This document shows, one piece after another, positions 1-9,080 of a stretch of DNA of 64,000 bases (positions within the stretch are counted from its first letter, which is position 1; every line of letters begins with the position of its first letter). The stretch comes from Syngnathus acus (taxonomy: Eukaryota; Chordata; Actinopteri; Syngnathiformes; Syngnathidae). The translations under genes and the position numbers were made by a program. The notes under the pieces are model-generated. The model did no database searches and had not been told where the DNA came from. It saw nothing but the letters and a program-made list of their open reading frames with translations. The stretch covers positions 12,146,501 to 12,210,500 of the forward strand of contig NC_051094.1 of the NCBI RefSeq assembly GCF_901709675.1, in the 5' to 3' direction.

Positions 1-230
1 AAACATCTACTTGCCTGATTGTTGCTTTTTTAACACTGTGTTTTTTTTGTTTAAAGGATAAATAATTACCTGGCCTCTTTCCTGATCAGACATTTTATGG
101 CATGTGACAAAGATTGTTTTTAATCCTGCATGTTTTCTTCGTACCTTTTCTTATCTTTCTTTGGACGTACCAAGCACATTCCATAGGTTTGGAATTTTTT
201 TACCTCAATGTATTTGTTTTTAACTCCCAG

Positions 231-361
231 CTCAACAGAAGATGGAGTCACATGTTCTGTACCGTCCTCCATCTGAGGAGAGGCTGTCCCCAGGTCAGAA
301 GCCACCTTCTCCTTGTGTCAAAGGTAGCCAAAGGGTCGTCACCCTGGCTCAGCACATCAGT
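231..361 (+). CDS. ncor2: ncor2 exon a: first half of CoRNR box 1
   Basis: It encodes KMESHVLYRPPSEERLSPG and ends RVVTLAQHIS. The donor is gtaagt at 362 and the exon ends in phase 0. The AG at 229-230 follows the pyrimidine tract directly; a second AG at 237-238 would shorten the exon by eight bases and change the upstream phase. Confidence 0.85.
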
Positions 362-3271
362 GTAAGTCCACACAAAAAAAAAAAAAAATCGTAACTGTTG
401 TGCTGTGTTGACTTTAGCGTGGTACAACTTCATGTCAATACTTTTTTTACGGCAACAGGAGGTGATAACAAAAGATTACAGGCAGAGTCAGCAGCAGCAT
501 CAACAAGGTTACCATGGCTCGCCCATCCTGGACTTGACCCGTCCTCCCAGTGCCTCGCAGCCCCCGCCCACTTCCCAGGAGTCTCCCCAAGTGACCCGCT
601 ATCCCGAAGGCCTTGGGGTGGATTGTAACAGAGACCGGTAAGAGTCATTACGAAGTAGGATCACCAGCAGTTAACATGATCGACTGTTTGTGGTTGTGCA
701 AAGAGAGCCGGCATGACTCCTCACGATTTTATTTCTGACCTCTAATAAATGTATTAATAGGCTACACGGATCATGTTTCATAGACACATGAGGCTATGTA
801 AGGGAGACGTGTCTAGAAAAAGGTCACTTATTTGTGTGTGCTCTGCAGGTCTCCTCTTCAGTCCAAGTCTTCTCCAATCAGTGTTTCTAATGACTGTATT
901 GAACCGGTATCTCCTGCTGGGGGTAACTCTGAGCCGGAAATCCAGGGAGGAGTGTCCTATCCTAATGAACAAGGAGAGCAAGCGTAAGACCTAATGTTTC
1001 TTTGGATCTCTTCACAAATATTGCATTAAAACAAATCATTTTGAGTTGGCATTGCTTTTGAGTGTCTGATAAATCCCAGACTTCATGTATGGGTTTCCTC
1101 CATTTTATGAAGTGTGTTTAGTACTCATAGTTCTCCTGCTGATTCAGGTGTGTGTGCTGTTGACCGAGTTCTTTTCCCTCCCACAGAATGGCCTCCCGTT
1201 CACCACCTAACACCTCTCAGCCTCCAGCTTTCTTCAGTAAGCTGACTGAGAACACCTCCGCGATTGTGAAATCAAAGAAGCAGGAGATGATCAAGAAGAT
1301 GACTGTCATAGGAAATGACAATGATTTTAGTGAGTATTACCTAAGCGTTGCCACCTTTGCACCCTGATAACAATTTCTAATTGTGCATACTTATTACACT
1401 TTCAGATGCAGGTCAGCCTGGAACTGAAATCTTCAATATGCCAGCATCCACAACAGCAGGTTACTTTTTTCCCCCTCTTTGTCATCACTACACAAGTGTC
1501 GATATTTTTCTTTTATGCCATTCGGGGTGTAGCAAAAAATGAATCTGTAAATTGGGTTGACTTAAAAGATGTGAGTGCATTGAATTGAACTAAATTGATT
1601 TTTAAACATTTATATAATATACATTTATATAATATATATGATTTATTTTTAAATACATTTAAAATATACTGATATATACATACATATCAATTTGTCTTTG
1701 GGAGCTTGATTTTTGAAGAAAATACCACATTTTCAGTCCTGACAACTTTTAATTCATAATGACAAAAACTAATTGTATCATAAACTCTTGAACTGAGCAA
1801 GTCCAGTGTTACTGAGCAGTGTTACAATTGTGAGTCAGCAACTGCTCTCATCCACTGTTTAACAGTTTCAGTGGATTAGTTTTAATCTAAACACAGGATA
1901 AATTTGTCCCTTACCTGCTCTTTAATAGGATCCGTGAGTGTCCGCAGCCACCCAGCTCCAGAGACACCTGGTAGCTCCATAGGTCTGGAGGCCATTATAA
2001 GAAAGGCCCTAATGGGAAAATACGATGACCAGCCCGAGGAACGCTCCCAAGCCAATGCTGCTAACCCATTCACGTCGGTTGCAATGAGTGGAAATGATGG
2101 ACGACCTGAGGAGGCTTTCTCACAAGGTGACGAGTTTCTCCAAATGTCATAAACTGCTAATGTGGCCAGTGGTCTAAGGGTGCGTCATTAGACTAGCTTG
2201 TTTTTCCACTTGGTGCAGTCCATTTCTACTGGTAATTGATTTTGGTCTACTCCAAGAGGCAAATAAACAAATCGGATTCAACCAAATAAGTTTACAGAAC
2301 AAGACAAACATAATCAGAAGGTTGTTGCAGGAGCACATAGCATAAATAGTCTTGGATTGGTTTAATAGCAAATGTATTGCTGCAGTCTACAATCTTTTTT
2401 GGAACATCACTGACTCAGCAAATACACAATACAAAAGCTGTATTAAACACAGAAAATGCTAATCATAGTTAGTTTAATTTCATAGTTTTGTTAACAGGAT
2501 TAGAGACATCTGGTATGGCTTGAAATGCTGGAACAGATTCAAGATCCTTAATTACTCTTTGTAGGTGGTGGGAAGCTCTCAAAGAGTGGTGGGCGCTCTA
2601 ATGGGCGCAAGGCCAAGTCTCCAGGACCCGGTCTGTCAGGGGGTGAAAGGCCGTCCTCCGTGTCCTCAGTCCACTCAGAAGGAGACTGTAACAGAAGAAC
2701 GCCACTGACCAACCGAGTCTGGGAAGACCGACCCTCCTCCACAGGTAATTCATGGTGACAAAGCACTCATTTTTTGTCTCAGGCAAAGTCTTCAATTCCT
2801 TTCAATGCAGTTTCTTGGCAGTAGGAGAGCAAATCACTGCTTCTGTCTAATTGAAGCTCTTCTACTCGAGTTTCTTGGTGCCAAAGCACTACAAGATGGT
2901 AATACTTTTTAAATGTTTTAGGCTGAACACAAAACAGCCAATGGGTGGGTAATGGAGGATCTGTTATAAAAAATAAAGCTAGGTGAATTCACAAATATCA
3001 AACAGTGAATATGTAAATCGCACGATGAGTGCCCAACTAGTCCCCCAGCAAGTCAACAACACCCATGTGCTTCTTTTCAGGTTCAACGCCAACTCCCTTC
3101 CCGTGCAACCCATTGATTATGCGTTTCCCCGGCGGGACGGTTTCAGTTCCCTCCCCTTCATCCGGGCAGCCGGTCGGCCACGTGCCCACTCAGGGACAGG
3201 GCCGCACCTGGGAGGAGGAGCCCAAGCCGCTGCTCATGTCTCAGTACGAGTCCCTGTCTGACAGCGAGTGA
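231..3271 (+). CDS. ncor2: Nuclear receptor corepressor 2 (SMRT), C-terminal part, eight exons
   Basis: SMRT is a nuclear scaffold that recruits the HDAC3 complex to unliganded nuclear receptors and represses transcription. The exons 231-361, 459-637, 849-983, 1187-1329, 1406-1459, 1929-2126, 2565-2744 and 3081-3271 join in one frame with GT..AG introns and end at TGA 3269-3271. Hallmarks in order are the VLYRP..LSP stretch, the first CoRNR box (LAQHISEVIT), the motif SQPPAFFSKLTE, QPGTEIFNMPA, the second CoRNR box (GLEAIIRKALMGKY), RPSSVSSVHSEGDCNRRTP, RVWEDRPSSTGSTP, and the C-terminus EEPKPLL.SQYESLSDSE. The form GLEAIIRKALMGKYD and the phrase GDCNRRTPLTNRVWED fit NCOR2, not NCOR1 (which has LEDIIRKALMGSFDD). 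The N-terminal two-thirds (SANT domains and others) lies upstream of the window. The family and orthology are near certain. The first exon boundary is the least sure: acceptors at 230 and 238 are both possible. Confidence 0.96.
459..637 (+). CDS. ncor2: ncor2 exon b: second half of CoRNR box 1, Gln- and Pro-rich
   Basis: It begins EVITKDYRQ, completing the receptor-interaction helix, then runs into a Gln/Ser-rich and Pro-rich segment (SPILDLTRPPS). The acceptor is caacag at 453-458 and the donor gtaaga at 638. It leaves two bases (CG) for the next exon. Confidence 0.93.
849..983 (+). CDS. ncor2: ncor2 exon c: Ser/Pro-rich linker
   Basis: In frame it reads SPLQSKSSPISVSNDCIEPVSPAGG and on to NEQGEQA. 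IEPVSP is shared with mammalian SMRT. The acceptor ends at 848 (ctgcag) and the donor is gtaaga at 984. Confidence 0.92.
1187..1329 (+). CDS. ncor2: ncor2 exon d: SQPPAFFSKLTE segment
   Basis: It encodes the strongly conserved SQPPAFFSKLTE, then VKSKKQEMIKKM. The acceptor is cccacag ending at 1186 and the donor gtgagt at 1330. Confidence 0.94.
1406..1459 (+). CDS. ncor2: ncor2 exon e: 54-base micro-exon
   Basis: This 18-codon exon encodes NAGQPGTEIFNMPASTTA, which aligns with ISQPGTEIFNMPA of SMRT. The length is a multiple of three with phase 1 at both ends, so it could be skipped without a frameshift. The acceptor is ttcag ending at 1405 and the donor gttact at 1460, a weaker site than its neighbours. 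Confidence 0.9.
1929..2126 (+). CDS. ncor2: ncor2 exon f: CoRNR box 2
   Basis: It carries GLEAIIRKALMGKYDD; the L..II...L core is encoded at 1985-2011. This amphipathic helix occupies the coactivator groove of unliganded receptors. The length is a multiple of three (198 bases). The acceptor ends at 1928 and the donor is gtgacg at 2127. Confidence 0.95.
2565..2744 (+). CDS. ncor2: ncor2 exon g: RPSSVSSVHSEGDCNRRTP segment
   Basis: It encodes a basic, Gly/Ser-rich stretch (GRKAKSPGPG) followed by the conserved ERPSSVSSVHSEGDC and RVWEDRPSS. The acceptor is gtag ending at 2564 and the donor gtaatt at 2745. The length is 180 bases, phase 1 on both sides. Confidence 0.95.
3081..3271 (+). CDS. ncor2: ncor2 terminal coding exon
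   Basis: It starts GSTPTPFPCNPLIMRF and ends EEPKPLLMSQYESLSDSE followed by TGA at 3269-3271. The acidic, Ser-rich extreme C-terminus is conserved in SMRT and N-CoR. The acceptor is cttttcag ending at 3080. Confidence 0.95.
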
Positions 3272-5221
3272 CCCGCAATGCCAGCATACGCGCAGATGCA
3301 CCTAGGCAAAATCATCCCACACCATTCCACTCTGCAGTCCACATGCCCACTCCAGGATTCTCGGAAGAACGACTCTTCAAAGCATGTTGCATCTCTTCAT
3401 TGGCCTTAGCAACTCGGGCGCATTAACCTTCGCCGCACTCAAGTGCTTACACTCTCGTTGATGGATGGGATTCTTGGTTACTTCAGTTGGTTCCCAAATG
3501 TGATGGCTGCCGCTCCTGCCTTAAAGCGCAGCAGCCCAACTTGGAAGAGCCCCTCTTAACATTTCTTTAGTGTCTACACTGCTAGAGATGGCACAAAAGT
3601 ATTTTTTTTCTTTGTTCCTGGTTATTTTTCTTCTTTAAACTGAGTCCAGCCTTTTGTTTGGAAAACGATTGCAGCGTTTTGATGGTGAACGTTCTATGAT
3701 TATACTGTATGTGTGGTCCTCGATCTGCAATGAGGGATGCTTTTCGGGCGGGGAGGGATTTGAGCACAGGAGGGTCATATCATTGGTTTACAGGGTAAAC
3801 ATGCTGTTCGTTGCTGATGTCGTCATACATTTGCGAAAGTCCAGAGGAACGGCCGAGGCCTGCTGATGTCAGGTGTCCCATGAGACGTTCAGCCGCATGA
3901 TGGCACTCAGACTAGTGACACTTTCTCGCTGTTTTTATATTAACCGAATCTGTGTTTGTTGAAATGTTTTTTGGATATTAAGCACTTAGTTGATGGCCTG
4001 TTCACAATGGCGCAGTGGAGAATCCGCTGACAAATGGACCCGAGAACAGCAATGGCATCCTGTGGTGGAAGGTGTCCCCGTGCTTCACCTGTTTAACTTT
4101 GTCCTCACCGCCAGTGATTTCAAATAACACAAGCGACAATCACGTGAGTGAAGGAGAAGTCGAGCTATTCCTTCACATTGACAAGGTGTACCTCAGTCCT
4201 TTGCATCGTCTTCAGCTGGCCTGCCAGGATCTCATCGTTGAGCTTTTGTGACAGTTTGACCATTGACCTTGTACTGCATAGGGGAAGACAATTTAGCTTC
4301 TCCTCTGTGCGGCTTTTGTACATTATAATATATTCTTAGTGTTAAGTGCCATTTATTTTACACGCACAGTACCGAAGTTACCAAGTGACGCACAATTTTA
4401 TTTTTTTTGGCCCCTCCCTTGCCAGGGATTCTACTGTCCATACTGGGAATTGTATTAGCAGAGAAGCAAATGAAATGTCTTAGTGCATCTGTCAGTCACA
4501 CATTACACTCGCCAAGCTTCGAAACCACACATAGAAGCAATCAGTCCTGCAGTCGATGTTTTCTCCATGGTAACAACTGTGACGGTCAACTTCACTGCGC
4601 CTGCATTTAGTGGGATTCCAGAGGGAAAGGATTACAAAAGAAGTGGCATGTGTTAAGTGTCCAAGGTTGGATGCCATTATCTGCTAGTGTGGAGTTTCCT
4701 CCATCTTGTGGTTTATTTGAGCACAGCGATATCTGTGTTGACTAGTCTAGGACTACCTCCTCTCCCTCCTCCATCCTGCCTGTTGATGGTGAAGCATGTC
4801 ACGCCTGCACAATGCTCATCTCGGCCATCTTTAAGGTGGGAGTGGGGTGTTTTTTTCCCCATGTGAAGACAAATGGAGGTCATGTAATTTTGCCACATGT
4901 TAAACAATATATCAGTCTCCACATTTTGGTCATAATGAAGTTTAAGGGTGTGACCGTAAACAGACTAAGCCATATCTAGATGTTGCTTCAACGGATGACA
5001 GACTAATCCATTGATTTTCCATTGATACTAAATTGAAGTTTAACATGGTTTTATTTTGCCTTTGTTCACAGTTTTGTCCAACCACCGTTTCTTTACGTCT
5101 CAAAATATCTGATGTAGTCCTTGGAGGGAGGGCAGGGCTGTGGGGAAATTATAACATTGTTCAAGCATTTTGTTCATAATGTTTTTTATATAATTATAAC
5201 CCACTGTATAATAGCAAGGAT

Positions 5222-5249
5222 TGTATATAAAACTTAATAGATGTAAATA
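5222..5249 (+). promoter_or_regulatory. Two Pumilio-type recognition octamers in the ncor2 3' UTR
   Basis: TGTATATA (5222-5229) and TGTAAATA (5242-5249) both fit the UGUANAUA consensus bound by PUM proteins. They sit 140-165 bases before the poly(A) signal in an AT-rich context. The match is seen in the sequence; binding is inferred. Confidence 0.4.
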
Positions 5250-5385
5250 TTTATGTGGCTTGCTTCTAGGTTGGTATTAGAAAAGAAAAAAAAACACCGG
5301 GTTAAATTCTACATGCCCACCAGCAAGCTTTGTGGATAGCAGTGTACACACGGAAACGAATAAGAAGACACTGCCTTAATGTTTA

Positions 5386-5391
5386 AATAAA
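5386..5391 (+). terminator. ncor2: Polyadenylation signal for ncor2
   Basis: AATAAA, the first strong hexamer followed by a suitable T/G-rich downstream region (about 5408-5435). Confidence 0.7.
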
Positions 5392-5412
5392 AAGCTTATT
5401 GCCATTCATAGT

Positions 5413-6637
5413 CTTGGTGTCGTCATTACGTGGTGTCAAGTGGACAGTAGGTCTGCATTAAAGGTCTTCTACCACTAGGTGGCATCATGAATGCGTGTGT
5501 ATTTTTCCTTGTCTCTGAAACGAGAACAGATTCTTGGACTGGTCTGGGAAAACATGTTTCAGGTGAGCAGTCAGCTTGGACGGTTGACCTGTGAAGCTGC
5601 TGAGGGCATGCTACAGAAGAGATAAAAAAATGATCAGGTTTCAGTATATGTAGTGTTGAATAACACGCAGTCATGCTTTCAATTTGTATTTACAATTAAA
5701 ACATGAACTGTAGAGCATTCCTGAAGGAAACACCTTATGTTACCTGCTTTATGTTTATTTTTCCAAAATCACAAATGACCTCTAGTCCAAGATATAGATT
5801 ATTTTTTTCAAATTCAGTTACAATATACATCTTTAAATTAAATCAAAATAGGAACAGCTGACGTACAAAAATAAAAAGACAATTATGAAGTGCCTCAAGT
5901 CCACATATACATCAGAAAACTATTTTACAATAACAAAATCAAGTGTTAGGAAGCACACACTTGAACTGACATGAAACCAGCAAAATACTAACAAGTTCAC
6001 ATCCAACCAGCTTTTCACATCGTTCTTATAACATTTCAGTCACCATCGACACCTGGCTGTTCCCTGCAAAATCTTCGCTCTCATTTCCACAGCTCAATCT
6101 GATATGAATCTGAATTCAGACTTCTAAACTACCATCTCTTTAATCACAACGTACTGTTTCCTCGGTTAATCCTAGCATGCACCACTCGTGCGGCTTTCAT
6201 ACACACTTTGAGGCTTTTTTTTTTTTTTTTTTTTTTTTCAAGCGACAGAACTGACAGAGTCTAAACATCAAGTGTGTACACATTTGTATAGAAATGAAAA
6301 ATAACATTAGGAAATTTTATTCACTTCATGCCACATTGATTGCAAACAAACTAGATGTCAAATAGAAGTTTGACTAAATGTTTGGCTTTGCTTGATTTAG
6401 CAAGATCACAAACAGCAGGTCCAAAATTGCATGTTCATTTACTCTTAACTGCATGTGATGTGGGTTGGATCTATCTGCACATCCTACGTAACACCAAATT
6501 TAAATTTGGGAAAGCGCACTTGAAAACATGGTAGAGGCCAGCATTCGCTGTCAGAGTGCTGAAATAACTCTTACCCAAAAACAATGAGGCGTTTATGCAG
6601 TTTTGTCTTAGATGATGTGGCATGACACCTTTCAGTT
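5413..6637. other. Intergenic DNA between the converging ncor2 and rflna
   Basis: AT-rich with a T run at 6215-6238 and no credible coding exon. Minus-strand AATAAA hexamers (TTTATT on +) occur at 5754-5759 and 6316-6321, so a long rflna 3' UTR could reach into this stretch. Confidence 0.5.
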
Positions 6638-6645
6638 ATTTAAAC
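6638..6645 (+). repeat. Left 8 bp target-site duplication of the hAT element
   Basis: ATTTAAAC, identical to 7500-7507. Confidence 0.9.
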
Positions 6646-7499
6646 CAGTGGTCCCCAACCACCGGGCCGCGGACCGGTAGCGGTCCGTGGGTCACTTGGC
6701 ACCGGGCCACCAAGCCGCACAGGATTATTATTCTTTTTTTTTTTATCGGCTATCAATTAATTCAGGTCAAGACGCTCGTCCCGGTCTCGTGACACGTTTC
6801 CCCAGTCGAGCCCGCAAAGCTAGCAGAAATTAGTAAGAATTTATTTTGAAATATGTCAAAAAAAAAAAAAAAGAGGCGTTTCTCTCCCAATTACATCCGT
6901 CGGTTCAGGTCAAGACGCTTGTCTCAGTCACGTCAGTCGAGCACGCGAAGCAAGCAAAAATGTTTGGAAGGCTTCTTCGGAAAGGGAAAAAAAAGCCCAA
7001 TGAGGAGACGGAAGAAGAGGCTACGACTTCTAAGAAAAAGAAAGCTGCATTTAAAAGAATATTTCTGGAGTCCTACTTAAAATATGGATTTATCGGCACA
7101 GGTGATTGACGCGCCAAGCCCACTCTGCATAAGTGGCCACAGGCTACCTAACGAGGCAATGAAGCCTTCAAAACTGCTTCGGCGCATGGGGACCAAGCAT
7201 CCTGCATTAAACGACCACTTCGGCTGTCATTGTCTCCGATCACGCCTAGATGGGACCGGCTCGTTTCTGAGAAACAAGCTCTGTGCTCCCACTAATTCAA
7301 CATAATGGTGAGTTTTATTTTTATGTCTTTTATTCTTGTTTTTATGCCTGTCGTATCATTTTATTTCATCGCATTTATATATTTATTATAAATGTATTTA
7401 TTTATTTATATAAATGTATTATTTATATAAAGGCCGGTCCGCGAAAATATTTCTGACACGTAACCGGTCCGTGGCGCAAAAAAAGGTTGGGGACCACTG
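6646..7499 (+). mobile_element. Non-autonomous hAT transposon, 854 bp, with target-site duplication
   Basis: The element starts CAGTGGTCCCCAACC (6646-6660) and ends with its exact inverse (7485-7499), giving 15 bp perfect terminal inverted repeats of the Charlie type. An 8 bp target duplication ATTTAAAC flanks it on both sides (6638-6645 and 7500-7507), as expected for hAT. The interior (about 6846-7240) retains a decayed fragment of the transposase N-terminus: a Lys-rich segment, then ESYLKYGF and LPNEAMKPSKL..H, which resemble the BED-type zinc-finger region of ZBED-like hAT transposases. Expected Cys residues are missing and stops interrupt the frame, and the catalytic core is absent. It is therefore a deletion derivative that would need a transposase supplied from elsewhere. 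Confidence 0.93.
6846..7300 (+). pseudogene. Decayed BED-finger fragment of a hAT transposase
   Basis: Two overlapping frames together carry the Lys-rich N-terminal region and the ESYLKYGF...NEAMKPSKLL...KHPALNDHF pattern of ZBED-like hAT transposases. A frame change near 7080-7110 and loss of zinc ligands show that it cannot make a working DNA-binding domain. It lies inside the hAT element and has no host function that I can support. Confidence 0.7.
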
Positions 7500-7507
7500 A
7501 TTTAAAC
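7500..7507 (+). repeat. Right 8 bp target-site duplication of the hAT element
   Basis: ATTTAAAC, identical to 6638-6645. Confidence 0.9.
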
Positions 7508-8746
7508 CATATATACAAGCTTCAGATTGGCTTTCCTCACCAGACAATGGTTTCTGGCATTTCAAAAACCTGCTGTTTTGCGCTAGCAATTCTGCACGCA
7601 CAGGTTTGCACCTGCCATTCTGTGTTCACTGATCGTTTGGCAGATGCAATGGAAGGTGTGCATTGTTAGAACAGCTTCCACATTTGTTTACGACCAGTCA
7701 AGTCTGCACCAAATTTTGCATGTAAAAACCTTAAGAAAATAAAAATGAAGCGATCTATTCATACCGGTATTGACTGAGTTTTTGCATTAGGCAATGAAAA
7801 GAACTTGTCGACCTGATCTATTTTCTTAATCACCTGGTCATATCAGATCCTCTCACTTTCCATTTACCTTCAGCATTACAGCAAAAGTGATTAATAACAC
7901 CTTTTCAGGTCTTTCCAAATTTGCCACTTCTTGAATCTATTCTTAATGATTCGTAATTATGCAAGGGAGTATTAGACCACACTGTTATATGGCAATAAAG
8001 TCCCACAATCAGCAACCAGTTTCTCTTAATAGACTGCCCATGCATTCATAGGATAAAACAAATATTTGTTGAAAACACTTACGAACTATTAAACTATTCA
8101 AATAAGAGTTTGCGGTCAGGTTAATTCTCTCAGATATATTTAACTGCACATAATGGTGCTCTGAATTTTTTTTTTTTACTTTATTCTAGTGGGCTGTTTT
8201 TTCCCTCCTTTTTTCAGTGTGGCACTCATACTCCAGTGTATAATTATATATAATGCATAAATAGGATGCCATGTTACAATCAGGTATAGCTATAAATATG
8301 GTGAGAAAATGGTGTGATGAAGCCATGTGCAGCTTGTGTGGCTGCTAACTTACTTTGGTCCAATCGTTCAAACACACCCACACACATCGAGATGCTTTTC
8401 ATATATGGAAACAAGTGCAACTTAGAAAAGCTGCACCAGCTCATGTAATTAAATCCTCAGCTCTTCGTCATGATATTTTCTCTCTGTAATCTCTTGCGTG
8501 ACTCTTCTCACAAAAGTCAATTCCGCAGGAGCAAAGGGGTTATGTCAGCTCTCGTTCTCCTTAAATAGTAAGACATTATTAGCCAATGAGGTTTTCAAAA
8601 ACCACACCAGTACAAAGTTGAAAGATTTCCTTTGGGTTGAGATGAGAAAAATAAAAAAAAGGTTATGCCTCCAGTTATCTTGCTCTTTTAATATGTTGTA
8701 CTCAAGTCCTTGGGGAAAAAAAAAAAAAAACACGTTGGGTGCGGGC
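7508..8746 (-). other. rflna: Probable rflna 3' UTR and downstream flank
   Basis: This stretch follows the rflna stop on the minus strand. A minus-strand AATAAA (8185 to 8180) would give a 3' UTR of roughly 580 bases; sequence beyond it may be intergenic. A homopolymer A run (+ strand) lies at 8716-8730, directly after the stop. No other gene is seen. Confidence 0.45.
8180..8185 (-). terminator. rflna: Candidate polyadenylation signal for rflna
   Basis: TTTATT on the + strand is AATAAA on the - strand, 562 bases past the stop codon. More distal hexamers exist (6316-6321, 5754-5759), so the choice is tentative. Confidence 0.4.
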
Positions 8747-9080
8747 CTACAGGTCCTCCGTGTAAATGATACAAGGACTTGAATCTTCGCAGGACTCCAG
8801 CTGCACGCTGGAGACGAACCAACGACGTGCAGCCGTGGCCTTATAGATGAGCGTGGTGCGGTAAATGTTCTTGGCGTGTTTTGGGTACACGATGGTGGTG
8901 GTCTGGTAGCTGACGGGCTTCTGCCGCGGCTCCAGGTACACTTGGGATTTGTAGCTCCTCCAGGTGCAGTTGGGCACCGCCACTACCGTCTCGCTATATG
9001 CAGTCACCGTGGGAACGGGGACACAGTAAACCCGGTTTTGGTAATACTTGTCCGAGTCGTAACGGACCGCTGATGTGCAC
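8747..9080 (-). CDS. rflna: rflna coding exon 3 (terminal)
   Basis: It encodes CTSAVRYDSDKYYQNRV through the C-terminal YTEDL. The acceptor ctgtag corresponds to 9086-9081 read on the minus strand. Its first G completes the split Lys codon from exon 2. Confidence 0.95.

Larger units (their letters stand above)
3272..5412 (+). other. ncor2: ncor2 3' UTR
   Basis: This is non-coding sequence from the ncor2 stop to a canonical AATAAA at 5386-5391; cleavage is expected about 15-25 bases later. Two Pumilio-type octamers (UGUANAUA) lie at 5222-5229 and 5242-5249. No transposon relic is recognisable. The length of about 2.1 kb is inferred, and use of an earlier polyadenylation site cannot be excluded. 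Confidence 0.75.
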
